Assembly: GCA_965220485.1 (NCBI GenBank)
Contig: OZ244832.1
Location: 3,100,001-3,164,000, forward strand
Direction: 5' to 3'
Length of the DNA: 64,000 bases
Source of the DNA: Aldehydirespirator sp965220485
Lineage (GTDB): Bacteria; Actinomycetota; Acidimicrobiia; Acidimicrobiales; Aldehydirespiratoraceae
Shown: piece after piece, positions 14,935-23,580 of the stretch
Layout of the letters: every line of letters starts with the position of its first letter
Position numbering within the stretch: position 1 is the first letter of the stretch
Notes under the pieces: model-generated
What the model was told of the DNA's origin: nothing
Databases searched by the model: none
What the model saw: the letters and a program-made list of their open reading frames with translations, nothing else
Program-made: the position numbers and the translations under genes

Positions 14935-17394
14935 CTAGGGTCCGTCCTCCAGGCGTACTCTCTGGTTCCGGGGATCGTAGAAGCTGCGGATCGACGGGGT
15001 GGCGGCGATCAGCTCACCGCCCACGTTGATCTCGAAGGTGCCGGAGTCGAGCCAGTCCTGGACCACGCCCTCGCGGCCGGAGCGGTGCAAGTAGCCCATG
15101 GCCAGGCAGCGGTCCTCGACGTAGCTCCACATCGACGACGTGGTGCTGCCCACCGGTTCGCCGTTCCGCAGGATCGGATCGTCGTGGTAGCAAAGCAGCT
15201 CGGGGTGCTCCAGACGGAACTGGATCAGGCGCTTGTTGCGGGGACGGTCGCGCTGGGCCTCCAGTGCGGCCCTGCCGTGCCAGGGGTTCGGCTTGTCCCA
15301 ACCGATGGTGAAGCCCAGCCCGGCCTCGATCGGGGTGTCCTCGTCAGTGATGTCGTGGCCCCAGTGGCGGTAGCCCGACTCCAGCCGCAGCGTGTTCATG
15401 GCGTGGTAGCCGGCCAGAGCCAGGCCGTGGGGCTCGCCCGCGTCCATCAGCGCGTCGTGCAGGTCCACTGCGTGCCCGTTGGGCAGGTAGAGCTCCCAGC
15501 CCAACTCGCCCACGTAGCTCATGCGCAGCGCCAGCACGTCGATGCCGGCCACATCGATGCGCTGTGAGGTGCCGAACGGGAAGTCGGGGTTTGTGAGTGA
15601 CGCGTCGGTGAGCGGACCGAGCACGAAGCGGGCCTTGGGACCCATCAGCCCGATCATGGCCCAGTACTCGGTGATGTCGGCGATCTCCACATCGCGGTTC
15701 CGGCACGCCCGGCGCAGGCGAGCCCAGTCCCGGGTCTGGGCCGCGGCCGCGGTCACCACCAAGAACCGGTCGAGGCCCAGTCGGGTGACGGTCAGGTCGG
15801 CCTCGATGCCGCCCTCGGTGTTGCACCACTGCGTGTACACCGCCCGGCCCACGGGCACGTCGATGCGGGCCGTGCTCAACTCGTCAAGCACTACGAGGGA
15901 GTCGGGTCCGTCCACGCTGAACTTAGCGAACGAGGTCTGGTCGAACAGCGCCACCCGCTCCCGCACCGCCCGGCATTCGGCACCCGCGTTGGCCCACCAG
16001 TTCTGCTTGCCGTAGCTGTAGTTGTACTCGCGGGCCTGGCCGTCGAAGGCGTACCAGTTGGGCCGCTCCCAGCCCGCGGTCTCGCCGAACACCGTCCCCG
16101 CCGTGTCCAGACGGTCGTGAAGCGGCGACATCCGCTGGCCCCGGGCGCTCTCGTACTGGTAGAAGGGCCAGTGCATGGCGTACAGCAGCCCCAGGCTCTC
16201 CGGGATGCGCTCAGCCAGGTAGGCGGGATCGGCCTGAAATTCGAAGGTGCGACGGATGTCCACCGATGACAGGTCCATGGGCGGATGGCGGTCCGCGATC
16301 CAGTCGGCCAGGGCCCAGCCCACCCCGCCCGCGGACTGGATGCCCACCGAGTTGAAGCCGGCGGCCACGAAGCAGCCATCGACCTCGGGCGCCTCGCCCA
16401 GGTAGTACACCCCGTCGGGGGTGAAGGCCTCGGGGCCGTTGAGGAACAGTTGGATGCCGCACTCGCCCAGCGCGGGCACCCGGTGGACGGACCGCTCGAA
16501 GATCGGGCCGATGTGGTCCCAGTCCTCGCCCAACGTGCCGAACGAGAAATCCCGGGGGATGCCGTCGAGGTTCCACACCTTGCCCCGAGGCTCGAAGAAG
16601 CCGACCATGATCTTGCCGGTCTCCTCCTTGAAGTACGTGTAGTTGCCGGGGTCACGCAGCACCGGCGTGTCGGCGTCGAGGCCGAGAGGTTCGGAGACGA
16701 TGTAGAAGTGCTCGCAGGCTTGCAGCGGCACATTCACCCCGATCTGGGCCGCGAGCTGGCGGGTCCAGATGCCGGTGGCCAGCACCACGGTCTCGGTCTC
16801 GATGCTGCCCTGCTCGGTGACGACCCCGGCTATGGCGTCGTCGGTGGTGCGCAGTCCGGTGACCGCGATGTCCTCGATGATGCGCGCTCCCCGGCTGCGG
16901 GCCCCCTTGGCCAGCGCCATGGTGGTGTCCACCGGGGAGGTGTGGCCGTCGCGGGGGATATACAGCGCGCCCACGACGTCGTCGGTGCGGATCAGCGGCC
17001 AGCGCTCGCGCAGTTCGTCGATGTCGATCTCGCGGGTCTCGACCCCCACCGAGACCGCCATGGCCGCGCCTCGCCTGATCTCCTCCCAGCGCTCAGCGTC
17101 GGCGGCCACCGAGATCGACCCGGGCGTGCGGCACCCGGTGGCCTGGCCGGTCTCGTCCTCGAGCGCCTCATAGAGCCGGGCCGAGTAGGTGGCCAACTTG
17201 GTGAGACTGTGGGTGGACTTGAGCTGCGACACCAGCCCCGCCGCGTGCCAGGTGGTGCCGCCGGTCAGCTTGTTCTGCTCGAGCACAACCACGTCGGTGA
17301 TGCCGCGGCGGGCCAGGTGGTAAGCCACGCTGCAGCCGACGATGCCGCCCCCAACCACCACGACCTGGGCCCGATCGGGCAGCCCTTGGACCAT
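14935..17394 (-). CDS. FAD-dependent dimethylglycine/sarcosine dehydrogenase-like protein fused to GcvT domain (copy 2)
   Basis: An 819-residue paralogue of the 11.5-13.9 kb gene with the same two-part build: FAD domain (VVGGGIVGCSVAYHLA; TTWHAAGLVSQ, His50 as predicted covalent FAD site) and a C-terminal GcvT folate domain (MSYVGELGWELYLPNG; RLESGYRHWGHDIT). The two copies are clearly diverged, so they probably act on different N-methyl compounds. GGAGGGGAG immediately precedes ATG 17394. The mgsC gene lies 51 bp upstream on the same strand, linking this enzyme to the N-methylglutamate synthase operon. Confidence 0.85.
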   Translation of the reverse strand: MVQGLPDRAQVVVVGGGIVGCSVAYHLARRGITDVVVLEQNKLTGGTTWHAAGLVSQLKSTHSLTKLATYSARLYEALEDETGQATGCRTPGSISVAADAERWEEIRRGAAMAVSVGVETREIDIDELRERWPLIRTDDVVGALYIPRDGHTSPVDTTMALAKGARSRGARIIEDIAVTGLRTTDDAIAGVVTEQGSIETETVVLATGIWTRQLAAQIGVNVPLQACEHFYIVSEPLGLDADTPVLRDPGNYTYFKEETGKIMVGFFEPRGKVWNLDGIPRDFSFGTLGEDWDHIGPIFERSVHRVPALGECGIQLFLNGPEAFTPDGVYYLGEAPEVDGCFVAAGFNSVGIQSAGGVGWALADWIADRHPPMDLSSVDIRRTFEFQADPAYLAERIPESLGLLYAMHWPFYQYESARGQRMSPLHDRLDTAGTVFGETAGWERPNWYAFDGQAREYNYSYGKQNWWANAGAECRAVRERVALFDQTSFAKFSVDGPDSLVVLDELSTARIDVPVGRAVYTQWCNTEGGIEADLTVTRLGLDRFLVVTAAAAQTRDWARLRRACRNRDVEIADITEYWAMIGLMGPKARFVLGPLTDASLTNPDFPFGTSQRIDVAGIDVLALRMSYVGELGWELYLPNGHAVDLHDALMDAGEPHGLALAGYHAMNTLRLESGYRHWGHDITDEDTPIEAGLGFTIGWDKPNPWHGRAALEAQRDRPRNKRLIQFRLEHPELLCYHDDPILRNGEPVGSTTSSMWSYVEDRCLAMGYLHRSGREGVVQDWLDSGTFEINVGGELIAATPSIRSFYDPRNQRVRLEDGP

Positions 17395-17445
17395 CGAACT
17401 CCCCTCCGTCGATTGATCGACCCGGCTCGACCGGCCCCAGTCAGA

Positions 17446-18807
17446 TCAGCCTACGCCGGGCACCCAGCCGGTGCCGGCCAGGGGAACTCTAGCCATCGCC
17501 GCGGCCTCCACGGTGAGCGCGGCCAGGTCTTCGGGCTCCAGGTTCAGCACGTGCGACTTGCCGTTGGCCCGGGCCAGGATCTGGGTCTCGATGGTGAGCA
17601 CCTGCAGGTAGTTGGCCAGGCGCCTGCCGGCCAGCACCGGATCGAGGCGGGCCGACAGCTCGGAGTCCTGGGTGGTGATCCCGGCGGGGTCGGTGCCGGC
17701 CTGGAAGTCCTCCCAGTACCCAGCCGAGGTCCCCAACGCCCGGTACTCGTTCTCGTAGGCGGGATCGTTGTCGCCGATGGCGATCAGCGCGGCGGTTCCG
17801 ATCGAGCAGGCGTCGGCGCCGAGGGCCAGGGCCTTGGCGACGTCCGCGCCCGAGCGGATGCCGTCCGCAACGATGAGCTTCACCTCGCGGCGGTGCACGC
17901 CCAGCTCTCGCAGGGCCCGCACCGACTCGCCGGTGGCCGCGATGGTGGAAATGCCCACATGCTCGATGAACACGTCCTGGGTGGCGGCGGTGCCTCCCTG
18001 CATGCCGTCCACCACCACCGCGTCGGCACCGGCCTTGACCGCCAGCGCGGTGTCGTAGTAGGGGCGGGCCGCGCCCACCTTCACATAGATCGGGACCTGC
18101 CAGTCAACGATCTCGCGCAGCTCGCCGATCTTGATCTCCAGGTCGTCGGGGCCGGTCCAGTCGGGATGGCGGCACGCCGAGCGCTGGTCGATCCCTTCGG
18201 GCAGGGTGCGCATCTCCGCCACCCGGTCGGTGATCTTCTGGCCGAGCAGCATCCCGCCCCCGCCGGGCTTGGCCCCCTGGCCCACCACCACCTCGATGGC
18301 GTCGGCCACCCGCAGGTGGTCGGGGTTCATGCCATAGCGCGACGGCAGGTACTGGTACACGAGCGTGGTGGAGTGCTGGCGCTCCTCGGTGGTCATGCCG
18401 CCGTCGCCGGTGGTGGTGGACGTTCCCGCCGCCGACGCGCCCCGGCCGAGGGCCTCCTTGGCCTGGGCCGACAGGGAGCCGAAGCTCATGCCCGCGATGG
18501 TGACCGGGATCTTCAGGCGCACAGGGCGCTCGGCCCGGTCCTCGCCGATGACCACATCGGTTCCGCAGGCCTCGCGGTAGCCCTCCAGCGGATAGCGAGA
18601 CATCGACGCCCCGAGGAACACCAGGTCGTCGAGGGTGGGCAGGCGGCGCTTGGCCCCCCAACCCCGGATGCGGTAGATGCCGGTGTTGGCGGCCCGGCGG
18701 ATCTCGGCGATCACGTTGCGGTCGAACGTGTACGACTCCCGCAGGTGCCAGAAGTCGGGGTCGGTGGTCCGGACCGGCTCGGGGCCGTCGAGCGGTTGGT
18801 CAGTCAT
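17446..18807 (-). CDS. mgsC: N-methylglutamate synthase subunit C / glutamate synthase large-subunit-like FMN domain (GlxD type)
   Basis: A 453-residue FMN-binding barrel of the glutamate synthase domain 2 family (VTIAGMSFGSLSAQAKEAL, GGGGMLLGQKI, VKVGAARPYYDTALA, DGMQGGTAATQD, IADGIRSGADVAKALALGADA). In the N-methylglutamate pathway, MgsABC makes N-methylglutamate from glutamate and methylamine-derived gamma-glutamylmethylamide. AAGGAGG lies ten bases before ATG 18807. Its partners mgsB and mgsA lie upstream on the same strand, but an IS630 element now separates mgsC from mgsB and may affect its expression. Copies of this trio outside methylotrophs are annotated glxBCD. Confidence 0.82.
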   Translation of the reverse strand: MTDQPLDGPEPVRTTDPDFWHLRESYTFDRNVIAEIRRAANTGIYRIRGWGAKRRLPTLDDLVFLGASMSRYPLEGYREACGTDVVIGEDRAERPVRLKIPVTIAGMSFGSLSAQAKEALGRGASAAGTSTTTGDGGMTTEERQHSTTLVYQYLPSRYGMNPDHLRVADAIEVVVGQGAKPGGGGMLLGQKITDRVAEMRTLPEGIDQRSACRHPDWTGPDDLEIKIGELREIVDWQVPIYVKVGAARPYYDTALAVKAGADAVVVDGMQGGTAATQDVFIEHVGISTIAATGESVRALRELGVHRREVKLIVADGIRSGADVAKALALGADACSIGTAALIAIGDNDPAYENEYRALGTSAGYWEDFQAGTDPAGITTQDSELSARLDPVLAGRRLANYLQVLTIETQILARANGKSHVLNLEPEDLAALTVEAAAMARVPLAGTGWVPGVG

Positions 18808-18880
18808 CGGCTGACGGCCTCCTTGGCCGCTTCCAGCAGCGCTCGCAGGTGGATGATCATCGTCGCGGTGAAGCATCTTG

Positions 18881-18983
18881 TGTCCCGCTCTCGTTCGCTG
18901 CGCTCACGGGGCCGCTCGGGCCACGGCCTCGCTCGGCATCTCACCGAATCCTCGTCGAACCGCGGCCGTCCGCTCGGCCTCTA
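18881..18983 (+). repeat. Dispersed intergenic repeat, full copy
   Basis: About 103 bp: core CCCGCTCTCGTTCGCTGCGC at the left, the CGCTCGGGCCACGGCCTCGC middle, a variable stretch, and the end module CCGCTCGGCCTCTAGG. It fills the space upstream of mgsC. The 100 bp between it and the IS left end show nothing further. Confidence 0.85.
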
Positions 18984-19084
18984 GGTGGCTGGTGCCAAAC
19001 TCCCGAAATGGAGGTTTTGCGGTCACAAAACCCCAGGTCAGCGACTTGCGAATTGTGGCAAATTGCCATTTAACACCAGCCACC

Positions 19085-20261
19085 TAGTGTCCTGATCGGC
19101 AAGTTCACTGTGGTTTGGGTTTGGTGGTGTATGGTGGGGCGGCTGCGGGCGGTGATCGGAGGCGATCATGGTGAAGCGGCGCGGCCGTCGTGCTGTTGAG
19201 GTTGTGCTCTCAGATGGGGAGCGCGAGACGCTGGAGCGGTGGGCGCGGCGGCCGAAGTCGTCGCAGGCGCTGGCGCTGCGGTGCCGGATTGTTCTGGGCG
19301 CGGCCGGGGGCGAGGCGAACACGGCGATAGCGGCGGGGCTGGGGTGTCACCCCGCGACGGTGCGCAAGTGGCGGCGGCGGTTCGCGCAGCGCCGCCTCGA
19401 CGGGCTGGTTGACGATCCGCGGCCGGGCCCGCCGCGGCGGATCAGCGACGAGAAGGTCGAGGAGGTGATCGTGCGCACCCTGGAGACCGCGCCGGACGGC
19501 GCGACGCACTGGTCGACTCGCTCGATGGCCGCCGCGGCGGGGGTCTCGGCGTGGTCGGTGCATCAGATATGGAAGGCGTTCGGTCTCAAGCCGCACCTCA
19601 CAGAGGAGTTCAAGGTGTCGCCGGACCCGCAGTTCATCGACAAGGTCAGAGACGTCGTCGGGCTGTATTTGAACCCGCCGGAGGCCGCGGTGGTGCTCTG
19701 CGTCGACGAGAAGACCGGCGTGCAGGCCCTCGACCGCACCGCGCCGATCCTTCCTTTGATGCCCGGCACGCCCCAGCGGCGCACCCACGACTACCGCCGG
19801 CACGGCACCACCGACCTGTTCGCCGCGCTCGACACGGCCTCGGGCAAGGTCATCGCATCGATGACCGCACGGCACCGGGCCGAGGAGTTCAGAAGGTTCT
19901 TGAACCTCATCGACAAAGAAGTCCCCGACGGTCTCGACGTGCACATCGTGCTGGACAACGTCTCCACCCACAAAAGCGCCATGATCCAGCGCTGGCTGGT
20001 GCGCCACCCCCGCTTCAAGTTCCACTTCACCCCCACCTACAGCTCCTGGATGAACCTCGTCGAGCGCTGGTTCTCAGAGCTCACCACCAAATGGCTGCGC
20101 CGCGGCGCCCACACCAGCGTCAAAGACCTCAAAGACTCCATCAACGCCTGGACCGACAACTGGAACCAGAACCCCCGCCCCTTCGTGTGGCGCAAGACCG
20201 CCGACGAGATATTCGAGACCATGGCCTCATATCTACAGCGAATTCCCCAAACAGGACACTA
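19085..20261 (+). mobile_element. IS630-family insertion sequence with TA target duplication
   Basis: The left end CTAGTGTCCTG... (19084-19106) and the right end ...CAGGACACTAG (20240-20262) are inverted repeats, 17 of 23 positions matching and the outer 11 perfect. A TA (within CTAG) flanks both ends, as IS630/Tc1-type elements duplicate TA. It encodes one plus-strand transposase. Inserted at the 3' end of mgsB, between mgsB and mgsC. Confidence 0.9.
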
Positions 20262-20262
20262 G
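19168..20262 (+). CDS. IS630-family transposase
   Basis: A 364-residue intact transposase. The N-terminal helix-turn-helix region (ANTAIAAGLGCHPATVRKWRRRFAQ) is followed by a second winged segment and a DDE catalytic core: VVLCVDEKTG, HIVLDNVSTH, and SSWMNLVERWF with the final Glu. Its TAG stop is formed by the terminal CTAG of the element. No frameshift or internal stop is visible, so the copy may be active. Confidence 0.92.
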   Translation: MVKRRGRRAVEVVLSDGERETLERWARRPKSSQALALRCRIVLGAAGGEANTAIAAGLGCHPATVRKWRRRFAQRRLDGLVDDPRPGPPRRISDEKVEEVIVRTLETAPDGATHWSTRSMAAAAGVSAWSVHQIWKAFGLKPHLTEEFKVSPDPQFIDKVRDVVGLYLNPPEAAVVLCVDEKTGVQALDRTAPILPLMPGTPQRRTHDYRRHGTTDLFAALDTASGKVIASMTARHRAEEFRRFLNLIDKEVPDGLDVHIVLDNVSTHKSAMIQRWLVRHPRFKFHFTPTYSSWMNLVERWFSELTTKWLRRGAHTSVKDLKDSINAWTDNWNQNPRPFVWRKTADEIFETMASYLQRIPQTGH

Positions 20263-20952
20263 GGCGTCCACGTCGTCGATGGTGAAGTTGTAGAGGCACC
20301 GGGCCGACCCGTAGCGGCGGAACTCCGACGGAACGGCCCCGTCGGAGGCAGGGGATGCCGCAGCCAGCAGCCGGGCCAGCGACTCGACGTGCTCGGGGCG
20401 CATCTCCTTCTCGATGCAGTCCGCACCCAGCGACTCCACGTCGCCCTGCACGAAGATCTGCGCCTCGTAGATGGAGTCGCCCAGGTCGGCGACGGCGTCG
20501 CCGCACACCACCAGGTTCCCGGCCTGGGCCATGAACGCGCTCATATGGCCCACATCGCCCCCCACCACGATGTCGACGCCCTTCATGGAGATGCCGCAGC
20601 GGGCGCCGGCGTTGCCGCCCACCGCCACGAGTCCGCCGCAGCCGGTGGCACCGGCCGACATGGTGGCGTTGCCGGTGATGCGCACCACACCCGACATGAT
20701 GTTCTCGGCCAGTCCAGTGCTGACGTTGCCCTCCACCAGCACCCGGCCCTGCTGGTGCATGCCGGCGCAGTAGTAGCCCACCGAGCCCCGTACCACCACG
20801 TCGACGTCGGCGCTGATGCCGCAGGCCACCGCGTGGGCGCCCCGGGGGTTGACCACCTCGAAGGACTGGCCGTCGGAGGCGTCGTGCAGCGCCCGGTTTA
20901 GCTCCCGTCGGGTCGTCTCGGCAAGGTCGAAGACGCGCGTCGCGCTGTTCAT
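20233..20952 (-). CDS. mgsB: N-methylglutamate synthase subunit B / glutamate synthase domain 3-like (GlxC type), 3' end altered by IS
   Basis: About 239 residues, almost all the right-handed beta-helix of glutamate synthase domain 3, visible as many Gly-rich turns (GSVGYYCAGM, VEGNVSTGLAENIMSG, GATGCGGLVAVGGNAGARCGIS, YEAQIFVQGD). The IS630 insertion falls in the last codons: after IDDVDAL the reading now continues VSCLGNSL into the element. Joining the flanks across the TA site gives IDDVDALGGWC and a TAA, so only about four terminal residues were replaced. Function is probably kept. A 31-bp perfect palindrome separates it from mgsA. Confidence 0.82.
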   Translation of the reverse strand: MNSATRVFDLAETTRRELNRALHDASDGQSFEVVNPRGAHAVACGISADVDVVVRGSVGYYCAGMHQQGRVLVEGNVSTGLAENIMSGVVRITGNATMSAGATGCGGLVAVGGNAGARCGISMKGVDIVVGGDVGHMSAFMAQAGNLVVCGDAVADLGDSIYEAQIFVQGDVESLGADCIEKEMRPEHVESLARLLAAASPASDGAVPSEFRRYGSARCLYNFTIDDVDALVSCLGNSL

Positions 20953-20974
20953 GCCGTCTGCCGAGCCTCTGTGT

Positions 20975-21005
20975 GCACTTTCCTGGGATAATCCCAGGAA
21001 AGTGC
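20975..21005. repeat. Perfect 31-bp palindrome between mgsA and mgsB
   Basis: The arm GCACTTTCCTGGGAT (20975-20989), a single central A, and the exact complement ATCCCAGGAAAGTGC (20991-21005). It is not followed by a T-run in either direction, so it is not a standard terminator. It could be an operator or an mRNA stem at the gene junction. Confidence 0.85.
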
Positions 21006-21028
21006 GACGATTGTCGGATCAAGCCCGG

Positions 21029-21927
21029 TCACACGGCCAGGCTCCACGTGTAGATGCGGGCCGGCTCGGGCTCCCACACCTCGGCGTCGGCCGCACCGGG
21101 CAGGCGGGCTATGGCCCGGTACTCCGACGACATGGCCACCCAGTCGTCGGTCTCGGCCACCACCGCCGGCTTGCAGGCTATGGGGTCGCGCAGGATGGCG
21201 AAGCCGTGGGCCACCCCGATAGCGAACGTGTAGAAGCCGTCGAGGTCGCCCAGGGCCCCCTCCAGCGCTTGCGAGATCGTGTCGCCGGAGCGCATCCGCC
21301 ACGCCAAGTATCCGGCGGCCACCTCGGAGTCGTTCTCGGTCTGGAACGACTCGCCCCGGGCCTCGAGGAACCGCCGCAGCCGGTTGTGGTTGGACAGCGA
21401 CCCGTTGTGCACCAGGCAGGTGTCGGCGCCGGTGGCGAACGGGTGCGAGCCGTTGGTGGTGACCGCCGACTCGGTGGCCATGCGGGTGTGGGCCAGGGCG
21501 TGGGTGCCGGTGCGGGAGGCCAGGTCGTAGCGCTCGGCCACCAGATCGGGGTCGCCGACCGCCTTGTACAGCTCGATCTGGGCCCCGTAGCTCAGCACTG
21601 TGACTCCACCCACGTTGTCGATGATCCACTGGCGGGCGGCACGGCCGTCACCGTCGGTGGAGAACACGGCGTGGTCGTGCACTGCTCGAACCGTCACCTC
21701 GGCGCCCAACACCCCCTCCAGTGCGGCCGCCACCGGCCCCCAATCCACCTCGATGCCCTCAGCCAGCACGGTGATGCGGGCGCGTCCGGGCGCACCGGGT
21801 CATATGACGCGAACCCGGCGCTGTCCGGGCCCCGGTCTCGCATCTCCCGAAGCATCACCGCAGTAAGCCGGCCCAACTCGTGCCGGTGGGTCTCGGTCTT
21901 GCAGAACAGGCCCACGATCCCGCACAT
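21029..21927 (-). pseudogene. mgsA: N-methylglutamate synthase subunit A / class II glutamine amidotransferase (GlxB type), frameshifted
   Basis: The start is clear: GGGGAG, then ATG 21927 and MCGIVGLF, with the Cys2 nucleophile of class II amidotransferases, followed by MRDRGPDSAGFASYDPVRPD. Near 21776-21778 the frame must shift to continue as ITVLAEGIEVDWGPV and the rest of the domain (THTRMATESAVTTNGSHPF, LVHNGSLSNHNRLRR, ENDSEVAAGYLAW). The two frames join cleanly if one base is added, or two removed. Either the gene is broken, separating the catalytic Cys from the domain, or the sequence has a one-base error. Its partners mgsB, mgsC and gmaS look intact, which favours error or very recent loss. 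Confidence 0.8.
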
Positions 21928-22009
21928 ACGACTCTCCCCTGAAACCCTCTCCCTGGCAAAGTACGGCCCGCACGGTAGCGCCCGCCGTGCTCCCGACCTC
22001 AGCCCGGCG

Positions 22010-22027
22010 TGCCCGCTCGGCCTCTGG
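22010..22027 (+). repeat. Solo end module of the dispersed repeat between mgsA and gmaS
   Basis: Bases near 22010-22027 (GCCCGCTCGGCCTCTGG) match the right end of the full repeat copies. It lies in the divergent promoter region of mgsA and gmaS (21928-22110). Confidence 0.6.
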
Positions 22028-22110
22028 CCCGATTCCCCAGGCCGTGGATCGTTGACTACTCTCGGCTGCCGCGACCCAGCCGACCACGGCACGACCACAG
22101 GGGGAACGAC

Positions 22111-23478
22111 ATGGACGCACTCGACGAGATCCGGAGCCGAGTGGAGGCCGACGGCGTGGAGTTCATCTACGCCATGTTCGTGGAGATGCACGGCAAGCCG
22201 TGCGCCAAACTCGTGCCCGTCGGCGCCCTCGAGGGGTTGATGAGCGACGGAGCCGGGTTCGCGGGCTTCGCGGCCGGCCCCATGGGCCAGGACCCCTCCA
22301 GCCCCGACATCCTGGCCCTGCCCGACCCGGCCTCGTACACGCAGCTGCCCTGGCAGCCCAACGTGGCCGCCATGCAGTGCGACCCCACCGTGGAGGGCGA
22401 GCTGTGGCCGTACGCCCCCCGGGTGATCCTGCGCCGGGCCCTCGAGGCCGCCACCGAGCGCAACCTCGTGCTCAAGTGCGGGGTGGAGGCCGAGTACTCG
22501 CTGGTGGTGCGCCGCGACGACGGCTCGATCGCCGTGGCCGACGACCGCGACAACATGCCGCTGCCCTGCTACGACGCCAAGGGCCTCACCCGGATGCTGC
22601 CGCACCTGACCGCGGTGTCCAAGAACCTCGACGCCATGGGATGGGGCAACTACGCCAACGACCACGAGGACGCCAACGGCCAGTACGAGCAGAACTGGCA
22701 GTACGCCGACGCGCTGACCACCGCCGACCGGCTCATCCTGTTCCGGCTGATGGTGCACACCCTGGCCCAGCGCGACGGCCGCTACGCCACGTTCATGCCC
22801 AAACCGTTCGCCGACAAGACCGGCAACGGCCTGCACATCCACCTGAGCCTGTGGTCCGGCGACGCCGACGAGCCGCTGTTCATCGGGGGCGGGCCCGGTG
22901 GCCCCGACACCAAGGGCCTGGGCCTGAGCGACACGGCCTACAAGTTCACGGGAGGCATCATCGAGCACGCCTCGGCACTCGTGGCGGTGTTGTGCCCGAT
23001 CGTGAACTCCTACAAGCGCATGGGGGTGGGCGCACCCACCTCGGGGGCCACCTGGGCGCCGGCCTACGCGGTCTACGGCGGCAACAACCGCACCCAGATG
23101 ATCCGCGTGCCCGAGCCGGACCGCATCGAGATCCGACTGGGCGACGGCGCCGCCAACCCGTACCTGATGTTCGCGGCCACGCTGGCCTGCGGCCTCGACG
23201 GCATCGACAACGACGTCGACCCGGGCGAGCCCAACATGGACAACCTGTTCACGCTGTCAGCCGAGCAGGTGGCGGCCAAGGGCATCAAGGCACTGCCGCC
23301 GACGCTGTTGCACGCCGCCGACCAGCTCGCCTCGTGCGACGTGATAGCCCGGGGCCTGGGCGACACGGCCGAGGGCCCCTACCGCGACTACTTCGTGAAG
23401 GTGAAGCGCGACGAGTTCCTGGCCCACCACCATGAGGTCACCCCCTCCGAGGTCAACCAGTACTTGACGCTGTTCTGA
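22111..23478 (+). CDS. gmaS: Glutamine synthetase-like gamma-glutamylmethylamide synthetase (GmaS/GlnT type)
   Basis: A 455-residue type III/GlnT-like glutamine synthetase. Visible elements: the glutamate/metal-binding KCGVEAEYSLV, the NGLHIHLSLW ammonia/metal loop, PTSGATWAPAYAVYGGNNR, and RIEIRLGDGAANPYLMFAA. In the N-methylglutamate pathway GmaS ligates methylamine to glutamate using ATP; close relatives are called GlnT. The divergent mgsABC genes support the GmaS reading, but sequence alone does not exclude another amine substrate. GGGGGA precedes ATG 22111. Nothing in the active-site motifs looks degraded. Confidence 0.8.
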   Translation: MDALDEIRSRVEADGVEFIYAMFVEMHGKPCAKLVPVGALEGLMSDGAGFAGFAAGPMGQDPSSPDILALPDPASYTQLPWQPNVAAMQCDPTVEGELWPYAPRVILRRALEAATERNLVLKCGVEAEYSLVVRRDDGSIAVADDRDNMPLPCYDAKGLTRMLPHLTAVSKNLDAMGWGNYANDHEDANGQYEQNWQYADALTTADRLILFRLMVHTLAQRDGRYATFMPKPFADKTGNGLHIHLSLWSGDADEPLFIGGGPGGPDTKGLGLSDTAYKFTGGIIEHASALVAVLCPIVNSYKRMGVGAPTSGATWAPAYAVYGGNNRTQMIRVPEPDRIEIRLGDGAANPYLMFAATLACGLDGIDNDVDPGEPNMDNLFTLSAEQVAAKGIKALPPTLLHAADQLASCDVIARGLGDTAEGPYRDYFVKVKRDEFLAHHHEVTPSEVNQYLTLF

Positions 23479-23486
23479 CCCCTCCG

Positions 23487-23506
23487 CTGGATATTTCCAG
23501 ATTTTT
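23487..23506 (+). terminator. Weak Rho-independent terminator after gmaS
   Basis: The short stem CTGGA-TATT-TCCAG (23487-23500) is followed by ATTTTT. The stem has only five pairs, so the call is tentative. Confidence 0.35.
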
Positions 23507-23542
23507 CAGTAGTTGCACTCCAATATCGAGCATCACTACTGA
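23506..23542. promoter_or_regulatory. Inverted repeat before the thioesterase gene
   Basis: TCAGTAGT at 23506-23513 and its complement ACTACTGA at 23535-23542 flank 21 bases in an AT-richer stretch. An operator or promoter element for the gene starting at 23581 is possible; no regulator is assigned. Confidence 0.35.
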
Positions 23543-23580
23543 CGAATCGTGCAAGAGCCGGGCTCTCTAGACTCGCGGCC

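Noticed and set aside
16285..18984. An 899-codon plus-strand reading frame
   Set aside because: Antisense shadow of the dehydrogenase copy 2 and mgsC genes; composition rich in Arg, Gly and His with no domain. The minus-strand genes have full motifs.
20233..20952. mgsB as a pseudogene because of the IS insertion
   Set aside because: Only the last few residues are changed; the whole beta-helix domain is intact.
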